Assembly: GCA_017428055.1 (NCBI GenBank)
Contig: JAFRRN010000075.1
Coordinates: 55,501-119,500 of the forward strand
DNA length: 64,000 bases
Direction: 5' to 3'
Source of the DNA: Prevotella sp.
GTDB taxonomy: Bacteria > Bacteroidota > Bacteroidia > Bacteroidales > Bacteroidaceae
A program made the translations under genes and the position numbers. Under the pieces are notes generated by a model, which ran no database searches, had not been told where the DNA came from, and was given only the letters and a program-made list of their open reading frames with translations. This document shows positions 38,216-49,814 of the stretch, one piece after another; positions within the stretch are counted from its first letter, which is position 1, and every line of letters starts with the position of its first letter.

Positions 38216-38223
38216 CAAAAGTA
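38216..38223 (-). promoter_or_regulatory. -7 box of the polysaccharide operon
   Basis: CAAAAGTA on the plus strand is TACTTTTG on the minus strand, a perfect TANNTTTG. No good -33 element at 19-21 bp. The leader downstream contains a GC-rich stretch with GGGC-GAAA-GCCC, a small stable hairpin near 38160-38178. Confidence 0.4.
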
Positions 38224-38379
38224 CATAAAAAATCTGACATATCGTTGGCAATGTGGCAAAAATCGAATAGCGAAACGTATTATTGACATAAAATAAGTCA
38301 ACCCTCAAACTTCTTATTCAGCCCATGAGGTCTTCATGGTTACCCATTTGTCAATCTTCAATCTTCCTTTTTCCGTCTA

Positions 38380-38445
38380 TTTTGGCTATAGCCGCACACC
38401 CTTTTGCCCAAGGCCGCACGGTCTTTTGGCTATAGCCGCACGGTT
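38380..38445. repeat. 22-bp direct repeats, block C1
   Basis: Three adjacent 22-bp copies with starts at 38380, 38402 and 38424. Copies 1 and 3 share TTTTGGCTATAGCCGCAC, containing the palindrome GGCTATAGCC; copy 2 reads TTTTGCCCAAGGCCGCAC. The last four bases of each copy vary. Confidence 0.8.
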
Positions 38446-38472
38446 GCGGATGTGGCATTTGTTCCCATCATC

Positions 38473-38532
38473 TGCCATGTTTAATCCCGGCAAATGCCAT
38501 GTTTAATCCCAACAGATGCCATATTTTGTCGT
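38473..38532. repeat. 22-bp direct repeats, block C2
   Basis: Copies start at 38473, 38495 and 38517. The first two share TGCCATGTTTAATCCC exactly; the third keeps TGCCAT and then diverges. The block is unlike C1 in sequence but has the same 22-bp period. A weak fourth copy may begin at 38451 (TGTGGCATTTGTTCCC). Confidence 0.7.
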
Positions 38533-38570
38533 GGAGAATGATACATTAGTAAGTAACGAATCATTAATAG

Positions 38571-38599
38571 TACCTGTTGACGGAATTAATATAGTGCGT
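38571..38599. repeat. 29-bp dispersed repeat, copy 1
   Basis: The element TACCTGTTGACGG followed by AATTAATATAGTGCGT matches 40882-40910 at 26 of 29 positions, including 17 identical bases (GAATTAATATAGTGCGT). Right after it, 38602-38618 is an inverted partial copy, so the whole has imperfect dyad symmetry about TATAGTGCGTAC. Confidence 0.65.
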
Positions 38600-38637
38600 A
38601 CTTAATTCTGCCAATTGGTTTACCTATTGTTTTACGT

Positions 38638-39663
38638 TTACTCAAATCGCAATAATGACACGAATAATCGGGCGGCTGCGGTCATGGCTTTCGTCCCAAA
38701 CGAGTGCCAATGCTCATCTGGGTGTGAGGCGGCAGCCTCAATGGTGAGTGAACGCTTTATGCCGCGTTTATCCGCATAATTCTTCGAGAGCCCTTTGTAA
38801 GAACTTGATACCTCCAAGGTGATATAATCATTGCCTACAAGTTTACAGTACTCCATGATTATTGCACATTGTTCCTCTAATATATGGTTTTTCATCGGCA
38901 GAAGTTGCTCCATGTCCCTATTCCAAGTCATGTTGCCAATAGGCTCTGGATGCGAATGGAAATCCACAAACATCCATGCGTCTTTATTGTCGTCTATCAC
39001 GGCTTGTATGTTCTGCGTTTCTGCCTCACTCGCTGCGTTGTTCCCACTCAATGCGCTGCCACTACCGGTGCTGTTTGGCACAAAGCCAGCGTCGAAATTC
39101 CTGTTCAGGTTGATGTTGTTTGAGTTACCGTAAGTCTCGTTATCAAATCCCCATGGGTTGCCGATGGGAATGATGACGAAGTAGAAGTTCGACAAAATAT
39201 ATTGCGCAAGTTCGCTCGTTTCCTTGTTGGTCAAAATGTAGTTAGCGAGCCAATACATCAAGTATGCAGGGATGTGGCTGTCTCCTTCTCGCCCATGTAT
39301 GTTTGCGACCACGATGACCTTCTTTTTATCAAAGTCTGTGGTGCCGAGACAGATCTTCCTCATCATGTACGTGTATGACTCGTCATATCCAATGTCAGTA
39401 CTTGTGAGGTAATATGGGTATTGTGCCACCAACTCGTCCCAAAGACTGTACATCTCAGCCACCTTGAGTCCAGGGATTATGTCTGAGCAATCGGGGACAT
39501 CGAGTGTAAATGACTTAAAGGTGTTCGATGGTCTTTCTATGTGAGTAGTATCGACAGGCAGATCCCCCATCGGCACTTCCACATCCCCCACATAGAGCGA
39601 TTTCTCGCACGCCGCCAACCCCAGCGCCACTAAGAATGAGGCAAACAATGTCTTTATTCTCAT
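38638..39663 (-). CDS. M14-family metallocarboxypeptidase lipoprotein
   Basis: 341 residues. The signal peptide ends in LGLAAC (Cys19), so it is lipid anchored. The zinc site of the M14 fold is present: HGRE in VVANIHGREGDSHIP, and the third ligand His in MFVDFHSHPEPIGN. A catalytic Glu fits in LTIEAASHP near the C-terminus. The NPWGFDNETYGNSNNINLNRNFD segment is the usual substrate-binding asparagine/arginine region. The enzyme trims C-terminal residues of peptides, possibly peptidoglycan stems, at the cell surface. A -7 box is at 39708-39715. Confidence 0.88.
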   Translation of the reverse strand: MRIKTLFASFLVALGLAACEKSLYVGDVEVPMGDLPVDTTHIERPSNTFKSFTLDVPDCSDIIPGLKVAEMYSLWDELVAQYPYYLTSTDIGYDESYTYMMRKICLGTTDFDKKKVIVVANIHGREGDSHIPAYLMYWLANYILTNKETSELAQYILSNFYFVIIPIGNPWGFDNETYGNSNNINLNRNFDAGFVPNSTGSGSALSGNNAASEAETQNIQAVIDDNKDAWMFVDFHSHPEPIGNMTWNRDMEQLLPMKNHILEEQCAIIMEYCKLVGNDYITLEVSSSYKGLSKNYADKRGIKRSLTIEAAASHPDEHWHSFGTKAMTAAARLFVSLLRFE

Positions 39664-39707
39664 TGTATATTCCTTGAACGTTTCATGTTTGAAACTTTGT
39701 TTGGCTA

Positions 39708-39715
39708 CAAAAATA
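39708..39715 (-). promoter_or_regulatory. -7 box of the M14 peptidase gene
   Basis: CAAAAATA, a perfect minus-strand TANNTTTG, 45 bp before the start at 39663. No clear -33 partner. Confidence 0.45.
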
Positions 39716-39767
39716 GCAAATTAAAAGCAATAATCCCTTAATCAAGGCAAAATACTTGATTATTTAG

Positions 39768-42674
<2,907 letters not shown>

Positions 42675-42761
42675 TATAATAATGTGTTATCGGGATGACA
42701 TGCCTCCACAAATGGCACGGTATTTGCTATGAGGATATTCAGAACCAAAAAACGCAAAGAC

Positions 42762-43349
42762 ATGAGCGAAGAGGAAAAAAACATCGACATCCAAGAGGAT
42801 GAGTTGAAAGAAGAAGAGACTCCCCAAGAGGAGAATGCTACGGAAGAGAAAAGCGCCGAGGGCGAAAGCAACGACGAAGCAACTGCCGAAGTCAAGGAAA
42901 TAGACCCCGTCGAGGCACTTGCCGACGAGAACGCCAAGTTGAAAGACCAACTGTTGCGCACCATCGCAGAGTTTGAGAATTACAAGAAACGCACGTTGAA
43001 AGAGAAGGCGGAGCTCATCCTGAACGGCGGAGAGAAGACCATCATCGCCTTCCTGCCCGTTCTCGACGACTTCGAGCGCGCCCTTGCCGACACCCATACC
43101 GACGACCCCGCCGCCATCAAGGAGGGCATGGACCTGATCTTCAAGAAGTTCATCAAGACCCTTGAGGGCATGGGCGTGAAGAAGATCGAGACCGACGACC
43201 AAGACTTTGACGTGGACTTCCACGAGGCGATTGCCATGGTCCCGGGCATGGGCGACGACAAGAAGGGCAAGGTGATTGACTGTGTGCAGACGGGCTACAT
43301 GCTCAACAACAAGGTAATCCGCCACGCTAAGGTGGCAGTAGGACAATAG
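42762..43349 (+). CDS. grpE: Nucleotide exchange factor GrpE
   Basis: 195 residues from the ATG at 42762 ([15 protein letters not shown]); an in-frame ATG at 42729 would add 11 basic residues. A long acidic N-terminal tail leads to the dimerising coiled coil ([20 protein letters not shown]) and the four-helix bundle/beta-wing domain ([26 protein letters not shown]). It releases ADP from DnaK. dnaJ begins 2 bp after its stop. dnaK is not in the window. Confidence 0.95.
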   Translation: MSEEEKNIDIQEDELKEEETPQEENATEEKSAEGESNDEATAEVKEIDPVEALADENAKLKDQLLRTIAEFENYKKRTLKEKAELILNGGEKTIIAFLPVLDDFERALADTHTDDPAAIKEGMDLIFKKFIKTLEGMGVKKIETDDQDFDVDFHEAIAMVPGMGDDKKGKVIDCVQTGYMLNNKVIRHAKVAVGQ

Positions 43350-43351
43350 TA

Positions 43352-44515
43352 ATGGCAGCGAAAAGAGACTATTACGAGGTGCTTGGCGTGAGCAAGGACG
43401 CCGCGGAAGACGAGATCAAGAAAGCCTATCGCAAGATAGCCATCAAATATCATCCCGACCGCAACCCCGGAGACAAGGAGGCGGAGGAGAAGTTCAAGGA
43501 GGCAGCCGAGGCGTATAGCGTGTTGAGCGACCGGCAGAAACGTCAGCAATACGACCAGTTCGGCTTCGACGGGCCCAACATGGGCGGCGGCTTCGGCGGC
43601 TTTGGCGCAGGCGGTTTCTCCATGGACGACATCTTCTCCATGTTTGGCGACGTGTTCGGCGGGCATGGAGGATTCAGTGGGTTCAGCGGGTTTGGCGGCA
43701 GAGGCCAGCACACGCAATACCGTGGTGCTGACCTACGCCTTAAAATGCGCCTCTCCCTGCAAGAGATAGCGACGGGTGTTACCAAGAAGTTCAAGGTCAA
43801 GAAAGACATCGCCTGCCCCCATTGCCACGGTAGTGGCGCAGAGGCGGGCAGTGGCTCGGAGACATGCCCCACGTGCCACGGCCAGGGCGTGGTGGTGAAG
43901 ACCGTCCGCACAATGCTTGGCATGATGCAGACACAGAGCGAATGCCCCACGTGCCACGGCGAGGGTACCGTCATCAAGAACAAATGCCGCGAGTGTGGCG
44001 GCACGGGCGTGGTGAAAGGCGAGGAGGTCGTCGAGATTAAAGTCCCCGCCGGCGTGGCAGAGGGAATGGTGGTGAACGTTCCTGGCAAGGGAAACGCCGG
44101 TCCCCACAATGGCATCAACGGCAACATCCAGGTATATGTCGAGGAGGAGCAGAATGACACGTTTGTCCGCGACGGGCAGGATGTCATCTACAACCTGTTG
44201 CTCGACTTCCCCACGGCAGCCCTCGGCGACGAGGTGGAGATACCCACCATCGAGGGAACCAAGGTGAAAATCCGCATCGAGCCTGGCACCCAGCCTGGCA
44301 AGACGTTGCGACTGCGGGGTAAGGGCTTGCCCGCTGTGCAGGGGTACGGGTCGGGTATGGGCGACTTGGTGGTCAACATCAGCGTCTATGTACCCAAGGA
44401 ACTGTCACGTTCTGAGAAGGAAATGTTGCAGAAGTTGCGCGAGAGCGACAATTTCAAGGGCGACACATCGACCAAGCAGTCCATCTTCGACAAGTTCAAG
44501 AATTACTTTAGTTGA
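43352..44515 (+). CDS. dnaJ: Chaperone protein DnaJ
   Basis: 387 residues, class A. J domain about 4-70 with HPD at 34-36, Gly/Phe-rich linker ([16 protein letters not shown]), four CxxCxGxG zinc repeats ([32 protein letters not shown]) and two beta-sandwich client domains. Works with GrpE and DnaK in protein folding and the heat response. Its TGA shares one base with the folC ATG, so the three genes are one operon. Confidence 0.96.
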   Translation: MAAKRDYYEVLGVSKDAAEDEIKKAYRKIAIKYHPDRNPGDKEAEEKFKEAAEAYSVLSDRQKRQQYDQFGFDGPNMGGGFGGFGAGGFSMDDIFSMFGDVFGGHGGFSGFSGFGGRGQHTQYRGADLRLKMRLSLQEIATGVTKKFKVKKDIACPHCHGSGAEAGSGSETCPTCHGQGVVVKTVRTMLGMMQTQSECPTCHGEGTVIKNKCRECGGTGVVKGEEVVEIKVPAGVAEGMVVNVPGKGNAGPHNGINGNIQVYVEEEQNDTFVRDGQDVIYNLLLDFPTAALGDEVEIPTIEGTKVKIRIEPGTQPGKTLRLRGKGLPAVQGYGSGMGDLVVNISVYVPKELSRSEKEMLQKLRESDNFKGDTSTKQSIFDKFKNYFS

Positions 44516-45756
44516 TGAATTACCAAGAAACAGTCAACTATCTTTTCAACAGCACCCCGGTTTTTGAGCATGTGGGTGCTTCTGCTTATAAGGAAGGACT
44601 GGCGAACACGTTGGCATTGGACGAGCATTTCTGCCATCCCCACCGCCATTACCAGACCATCCACGTGGCAGGGACCAATGGCAAGGGGTCATGTTCGCAT
44701 ACCCTCGCCGCCATCCTGCAAGCGGAAGGGTATCGCGTGGGGCTTTTCACGTCACCTCACCTGGTGGACTTCCGCGAGCGCATCCGCATCAATGGCGAGT
44801 GCATCCCCGAGCAATACGTGGTGGACTTTGTGCAACAGGAGCGGCATTTCTTCGAACCCTTGCACCCCTCCTTCTTCGAGTTGACCACGGCGATGGCATT
44901 CAAATACTTCCGTGACATGGGCGTGGAGGTTGCCGTCATCGAGGTGGGATTGGGCGGAAGGCTCGACTGCACCAACATCATCTCCCCTACCCTGTCCGTC
45001 ATTACCAACATCAGCTTCGACCACACACAATTTTTAGGCAACACCCTGGCACAGATAGCCCGTGAGAAAGCGGGCATCATCAAGCCCCACACGCCTGTTG
45101 TCGTTGGAGAAAGCACCATAGAGACCCGCACCGTCTTTGAGGCTGTTGCCCAAGAAAAGAATGCCCCACTCTTTTTTGCCGAGGAGTTTGCCATTCCCGA
45201 GGATATGGATTTCGATTTTGAGCTTAAAGGCTCTTACCAGCAAAAGAACAGGCGAACCATCCTTTGCGCCGCCTCCCATATTCCCCTCATCCATTCCCAT
45301 GAGTCCATTTGCTATGGAATGGCGCATGTAGTAGAACTGACGAGCCTCATGGGGCGATGGCAAAAGTTGCACGAACACCCCACCGTGGTATGCGACACAG
45401 GGCATAATGTGGGAGGGTGGGAATACCTCTCCCGCCAAATCAAGGCACAGCCATGCCGCCACTTACATATCATCTTCGGCATGGTAGACGACAAGGACAT
45501 CGATGCTGTGATGGACATGTTGCCCGCAGACGCCACCTATTACTTCACACAGGCGCAATCGAAAAGGGCCATACCCGCCGAGAGAGTTGCAGCCAAGGGG
45601 AGGGAACGGCATCTTATGGGGACTTCCTACCCCCATGTCCGTGATGCTTACGAGGCGGCATTGCATCACTCTCATGCCGATGACTTCATTTTCGTGGGCG
45701 GCAGTAGTTATGTCGTTGCCGACTTGTTAAGTACCTACGACAAGATGACAGGCTGA
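44515..45756 (+). CDS. folC: Folylpolyglutamate synthase / dihydrofolate synthase
   Basis: 413 residues from the ATG at 44515, which overlaps the dnaJ stop by a base. The Mur-ligase-type P-loop is HVAGTNGKGSCSHTLAAILQ, followed by GLFTSPHLVDFRERIRING, EVGLGGRLDCTN (Mg site) and SFDHTQFLGNTLAQIAREKAGI. It ligates glutamate to dihydropteroate and to folates. The link with grpE-dnaJ is positional rather than functional. Confidence 0.94.
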   Translation: MNYQETVNYLFNSTPVFEHVGASAYKEGLANTLALDEHFCHPHRHYQTIHVAGTNGKGSCSHTLAAILQAEGYRVGLFTSPHLVDFRERIRINGECIPEQYVVDFVQQERHFFEPLHPSFFELTTAMAFKYFRDMGVEVAVIEVGLGGRLDCTNIISPTLSVITNISFDHTQFLGNTLAQIAREKAGIIKPHTPVVVGESTIETRTVFEAVAQEKNAPLFFAEEFAIPEDMDFDFELKGSYQQKNRRTILCAASHIPLIHSHESICYGMAHVVELTSLMGRWQKLHEHPTVVCDTGHNVGGWEYLSRQIKAQPCRHLHIIFGMVDDKDIDAVMDMLPADATYYFTQAQSKRAIPAERVAAKGRERHLMGTSYPHVRDAYEAALHHSHADDFIFVGGSSYVVADLLSTYDKMTG

Positions 45757-45776
45757 CCGAATGGCATCCTGTCATC
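45744..45776 (+). terminator. Hairpin at the folC stop
   Basis: GATGACAGG (45744-45752) pairs perfectly with CCTGTCATC (45768-45776), straddling the folC stop codon. No T-run follows at once, so it may act as a 3'-end stabiliser or a weak terminator of the grpE-dnaJ-folC mRNA. Confidence 0.5.
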
Positions 45777-45860
45777 CAACAAACACCAACAATTTAATTG
45801 TTTTTAACGCAAGGGCGACCGCTTTTTTCGGGTTTTCGCTTGTTTTTGTCGTTTTTTTTG

Positions 45861-45883
45861 AGTTACTTTGCAAATTAGTAACT
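45861..45883 (+). promoter_or_regulatory. Candidate operator/promoter of the galactose operon
   Basis: AGTTAC (45861-45866) and GTAACT (45878-45883) form a perfect inverted repeat with an 11-bp gap. It overlaps TTACTTTG, a one-mismatch -7 box, 36 bp before galM. The layout fits a repressor site, but which regulator binds is unknown. Confidence 0.4.
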
Positions 45884-45903
45884 AACTCATAACTTATTTG
45901 ACA

Positions 45904-46992
45904 ATGATTACTACCGAAACAGAAAACATCTGTGGTTTGAAACGAGAGGACTTTCAAACTACCATTAACGGAAAGAAAACAGACCTTTACATCCTGAAGA
46001 ACAGCCTCGGAAACGAGGTGGCAATCACCAATTACGGAGGAGCCATCGTCGCCATCATGGTGCCTGACAGAGACGGCAACTATGCCAACGTCATCCAAGG
46101 CCATGACAACATCAAGGATGTGGTGGAAAGCCCGGAACCCTATCTGTCAACGTTGATTGGCCGATATGGCAACCGTATCTGCAAGGGCCATTTCCAACTG
46201 AACGGGAAAGAGTATGACCTGCCCATCAACAACGGTCCCAACTCCTTGCACGGAGGCCTCAAAGGCTTCAACGCGAAAGTGTGGGAGGCATTGCAGATGA
46301 ACGACAAGTCGCTCGTCTTGCACTATGTCAGCCCATACGGAGAAGAGGGTTACACCGGCGAGGTGAAGGTGACAGTTGTCTATACCTTCACCGACGAGAA
46401 CGAGTTGGTGATTGAGTATATGGCGACAACCAACAAGAAGACCATCATCAACCTGACAAGCCACGGGTTCTTCTCACTGCAAGGCATTGCCAACCCAACG
46501 CCTACCATCGACAACCAGATTTGCGAAATCAATGCCGACTTCTATATCCCCATCGATGAGACTTCCATCCCCACGGGAGAAATCCGCTTTGTCAAGGGCA
46601 CACCTTTCGACTTCCGCCTGCCCAAGCCCGTCGGTCAGGACATCGATGCCGACGACGAACAAATCAAGAATGGCGCGGGTTATGACCATTGCTATGTGCT
46701 GAACAAGAAGGAAGAGGGCGAATTGAGCTTTGCCGCACGACTGGTAGACCCCGTCAGCGGACGCACGATGGATGTCTACACCACCGAGCCGGGTGTGCAG
46801 CTCTATACCGATAACTGGGCTGACGGATATGCCGGGCAACATGGGGCAACATTCCCCCGCCGCAGCGGCATTTGCTTCGAGTGCCAGCACTTCCCCGACA
46901 GTCCCAACCGTCCCTATTTCCCGTCCGTGGTATTGCGCCCCGACCAAAAATACAAACAAAAGACCATCTATAAGTTTGGCGTAGAGAAATGA
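45904..46992 (+). CDS. galM: Aldose 1-epimerase (cytoplasmic)
   Basis: 362 residues from the ATG at 45904 (a TTG lies 6 bp before). Motifs are GRYGNRICKGHFQLNGKEY, NNGPNSLHGGLKGFN with the catalytic His region, GAGYDHCYVLN with the second His and the C-terminal CFECQHFPDSPNRPYFP containing the catalytic Glu. No signal peptide, unlike the related lipoprotein at 49815. It interconverts alpha and beta galactose ahead of GalK. First gene of galM-galK-permease. Confidence 0.92.
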   Translation: MITTETENICGLKREDFQTTINGKKTDLYILKNSLGNEVAITNYGGAIVAIMVPDRDGNYANVIQGHDNIKDVVESPEPYLSTLIGRYGNRICKGHFQLNGKEYDLPINNGPNSLHGGLKGFNAKVWEALQMNDKSLVLHYVSPYGEEGYTGEVKVTVVYTFTDENELVIEYMATTNKKTIINLTSHGFFSLQGIANPTPTIDNQICEINADFYIPIDETSIPTGEIRFVKGTPFDFRLPKPVGQDIDADDEQIKNGAGYDHCYVLNKKEEGELSFAARLVDPVSGRTMDVYTTEPGVQLYTDNWADGYAGQHGATFPRRSGICFECQHFPDSPNRPYFPSVVLRPDQKYKQKTIYKFGVEK

Positions 46993-47034
46993 CAAATAAC
47001 TAACGAACATATTATTAACAAAAACCAAAAGAAA

Positions 47035-48198
47035 ATGGATATTGAATTTGTAAGAAGTCGCTTTATCAAGCATTTCGACGGTAAGACAGGAAACATCTAC
47101 GCTTCTCCTGGACGTATTAACCTCATTGGCGAGCATACCGACTACAACGGCGGTTTCGTATTCCCCGGGGCTGTTGACAAGGGTATCATGGCAGAGATGC
47201 GACCCAACGGGACAGAAAGCACCATCCGCGCCTACTCCATTGACCTGAAGGACCGCGTGGACTTTGACTTCCACGACGGGCAGGGGCCACGTGCCAGCTG
47301 GGCTCGTTACATTTATGGCATCACGCTTGAGATGGAGAAGTTGGGCGTTCCCGTGAAAGGATATAACATCGCCTTCGCTGGCGACGTGCCACTTGGCGCA
47401 GGTATGTCCTCATCCGCCGCTATGGAAAGCTGCTTCGCTTGTGGCTTGAACGACCTGTTCGGAGAGAACAAGGTGTCAAAATGGGACATCGTTCTCGCTG
47501 GCCAAGCCACGGAGCATAACTATTGTGGCGTGAACTGCGGTATCATGGACCAATTCGCCAGCGTGTTCGGACAGGCTGGTAAGCTGATGCGCCTCGACTG
47601 TCGCAGCCGCGAGTTTGAGTATTTCCCATTCGACCCGAAAGGATATAAACTCGTGTTGCTCAACTCATGCGTGAAGCACGAATTGGCTGGCTCGCCCTAC
47701 AACGACCGCCGCAACTCTTGCGAGAATGTGGTGAAGCACATTGCCGCCAAGCACCCAGAGGGAACATTCGAGACGCTCCGCGACTGCACATGGGAGCAAC
47801 TGGAGGAAGTCCGCGCCGAGGTTGGCGAGGAAGACTACACCCGCGCACACTTCGTCCTCGGCGAGAAAGACCGTGTGCTGGCAGTCTGCGATGCGTTGGT
47901 GGCTGGCGACTATGAGACAGTAGGCAAGAAAATGTATGAGACCCACTACGGTTTGTCGAAGGAATACGAGGTGTCTTGCGAGGAGCTTGACTTCCTGAAC
48001 GACATTGCCAAGGAGTGTGGCGTGACAGGCTCACGTATCATGGGCGGTGGCTTTGGCGGCTGCACCATCAACCTCGTGAAGGACGAACTCTATGATGACT
48101 TCATCAAGACCGCTTCCCAGAAATATTATGAGAAATATGGGAAAGCCCCGAAAGTTTACGATGTCATCATCAGCGACGGCTCGCGCAAGATTTGCTAA
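47035..48198 (+). CDS. galK: Galactokinase
   Basis: 387 residues, GHMP kinase family. The galactokinase signature SPGRINLIGEHTDYNGG is near residues 25-41, the ATP loop reads PLGAGMSSSAAMESC, and motif 3 GSRIMGGGFGGCTI lies near the C-terminus. It makes galactose 1-phosphate. galT and galE are not in the window, so the Leloir pathway must be completed elsewhere. It is 42 bp after galM. Confidence 0.95.
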   Translation: MDIEFVRSRFIKHFDGKTGNIYASPGRINLIGEHTDYNGGFVFPGAVDKGIMAEMRPNGTESTIRAYSIDLKDRVDFDFHDGQGPRASWARYIYGITLEMEKLGVPVKGYNIAFAGDVPLGAGMSSSAAMESCFACGLNDLFGENKVSKWDIVLAGQATEHNYCGVNCGIMDQFASVFGQAGKLMRLDCRSREFEYFPFDPKGYKLVLLNSCVKHELAGSPYNDRRNSCENVVKHIAAKHPEGTFETLRDCTWEQLEEVRAEVGEEDYTRAHFVLGEKDRVLAVCDALVAGDYETVGKKMYETHYGLSKEYEVSCEELDFLNDIAKECGVTGSRIMGGGFGGCTINLVKDELYDDFIKTASQKYYEKYGKAPKVYDVIISDGSRKIC

Positions 48199-48208
48199 AT
48201 CAATTATC

Positions 48209-48245
48209 GTGTGAAAGAAACGCTATATAGCCGTTTCTTTCACAC
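48209..48245 (+). terminator. Hairpin between galK and the permease gene
   Basis: GTGTGAAAGAAACG (48209-48222) and CGTTTCTTTCACAC (48232-48245) form a perfect 14-bp stem with a 9-nt loop. There is no T-run, so it may be an attenuating or mRNA-processing hairpin that lowers permease expression relative to galMK, rather than a full terminator. Confidence 0.6.
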
Positions 48246-48275
48246 ATTATTCATATAAAGTCATAACACAAAACA

Positions 48276-49556
48276 ATGAGTACAAATAAAAATACGAATA
48301 TCGTTGCGATTATCACCATGTGTTTCATCTTCGCAATGATTAGTTTCGTAACGAACATGGGAGCGCCATTTGGAAACATTTGGGGGTTCAAGTACGAGTT
48401 TGCAGCCTCATGGGGTAACCTGATGAACTTTGTGGCTTATCTCTTCATGGGTATTCCCTCGGGTATGTTGCTTAAGAAGATTGGCTACAAGAAGACCGCC
48501 CTCGCTGCCTTAATCGTGGGTATAATCGGCCTTGCCCTGCAATATCTCTCCAGCATCTACGGCGACGACATCAAGGTGAATGAGGTCGGTGGAACAGTCG
48601 TTGCCCTGAACCTTTACATCTATTTGCTCGGCGCCCTCGTCTGCGGTTTCTGTGTATGTATGTTGAATACCGTCGTCAACCCGATGTTGAACATCCTCGG
48701 CGGCGGTGGAAACAAGGGCAACCAATACATCCAGATCGGCGGTACGCTGAACTCGCTCACCGCAACGCTCACCCCGCTCCTCGCCGGTGTACTTGTGGGA
48801 ACGGTCACAGAGAAGACATCGATGAGTGATGTGTCACCATTGCTGTTTATCGGTATGGCTGTGTTTGCCATCTCGTTCTTCATCATCAGCCGTGTGAACA
48901 TCCCAGAGCCAAATCTTGGTAAGAACGAGGCATTGATGGACTCCATGAAGGGTGCCCTCCGCTTCCGTCACCTTGTGTTGGGTGTCATCGCCATATTCTT
49001 CTATGTCGGTGTCGAGATTGGCATTCCCATGGAGTTGAACTTCTATGTGACTAATATGGGATTTGAGGGGTCTGCCGCCCTGGGTGGCACACTCGCTGCC
49101 AGCTATTGGTTTATGATGCTGATTGGTAGATTCTCGTCAACATTGATTTCTGGAAAGATTAGCACCAAGACGCAGATGACCGTCGTGGCATCTGTCGCCA
49201 TCTGTTTACTGCTGATTGCCATACTTCTCCCAGAAAGCGTTACGGCTACCATCGGAGGACATGCCGTTCCACTGAAGGTGTTCTTCATCGCAGCCTGCGG
49301 TCTTTGCACCTCCATCATGTGGGGTGGTATCTTCAACCTCTCTGTTGAGGGGCTTGGCAAATATACCGAGGCAGCCTCTGGTATCTTCATGATGATGGTG
49401 GTAGGCGGTGGTCTCATGCCTTGGCTCCAAGACATCATCGCCAAGTCTTCTGGTGCCATCACCAGCTACTGGCTCCAAGTGGCAATGGTTGCTTACATCT
49501 TATTCTATGCACTTATCGGCTGCAAGAACGTAAACAAGGACATTCCCGTAGATTGA
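48276..49556 (+). CDS. MFS sugar permease
   Basis: 426 residues with 12 hydrophobic helices. It belongs with the FHS-like sugar:H+ symporters of Bacteroidales (IITMCFIFAMISFVTNMGAP, then YLFMGIPSGMLLKKIGYKKTAL as the loop 2-3 signature). Position directly after galM and galK points to galactose or glucose uptake; this is inferred from context. Array E follows its stop by 54 bp. Confidence 0.82.
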   Translation: MSTNKNTNIVAIITMCFIFAMISFVTNMGAPFGNIWGFKYEFAASWGNLMNFVAYLFMGIPSGMLLKKIGYKKTALAALIVGIIGLALQYLSSIYGDDIKVNEVGGTVVALNLYIYLLGALVCGFCVCMLNTVVNPMLNILGGGGNKGNQYIQIGGTLNSLTATLTPLLAGVLVGTVTEKTSMSDVSPLLFIGMAVFAISFFIISRVNIPEPNLGKNEALMDSMKGALRFRHLVLGVIAIFFYVGVEIGIPMELNFYVTNMGFEGSAALGGTLAASYWFMMLIGRFSSTLISGKISTKTQMTVVASVAICLLLIAILLPESVTATIGGHAVPLKVFFIAACGLCTSIMWGGIFNLSVEGLGKYTEAASGIFMMMVVGGGLMPWLQDIIAKSSGAITSYWLQVAMVAYILFYALIGCKNVNKDIPVD

Positions 49557-49609
49557 TTCCCCACAGTGGGAGCATCGAAAGGCGGTATGCCTCTAAGTAA
49601 CGACTCTCA

Positions 49610-49670
49610 TTACCGCTATGTGGTAAACCAACTACCACATAGCGGTTAATTGGTTATCATGGCATGGTGA
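49610..49670. repeat. 22-bp-phased dyad array E
   Basis: Three 17-bp units with starts at 49610, 49632 and 49654: TTACCGCTATGTGGTAA, CTACCACATAGCGGTTA and TTATCATGGCATGGTGA. Unit 2 is the reverse complement of unit 1 at 15 of 17 positions, giving a 14-bp perfect hairpin (49612-49625 with 49633-49646). Unit 1 also has internal TTACC...GGTAA symmetry. It may end the galactose operon transcript. Confidence 0.8.
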
Positions 49671-49814
49671 AGATAGGGGCAAATAGGAGCCTTTACTATG
49701 ATAAAGCAAGAAAAAATCATATAATGACAAAAAAAGTGGGAACGAAATGATATATAAATGGAAAAAAAGTTGTATTTTTACACCCAACAATTCATAACCT
49801 AAATAAACATTTAT

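Larger units (their letters stand above)
38055..38637. other. 583-bp intergenic region
   Basis: No gene is supported here. From left to right it holds the leader and -7 box of the polysaccharide operon (to 38223), a lone 17-bp dyad CCATGAGGTCTTCATGG at 38323-38339, two blocks of 22-bp repeats (38380-38445 and 38473-38532) and a copy of the 29-bp dispersed element (38571-38599) with an inverted partner (TTAATTCTGCCAATTGG) just after it. Confidence 0.7.

Noticed and set aside
38055-38637. tRNA or small RNA gene in the large intergenic region
   Set aside because: No cloverleaf, T-loop signature or stand-alone promoter-terminator pair was seen; the region is repeats and a leader.
49610-49648. 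Ordinary intrinsic terminator after the permease gene
   Set aside because: The hairpin has no T-run and is part of the three-unit 22-bp array, so it is listed as a repeat; termination remains possible.
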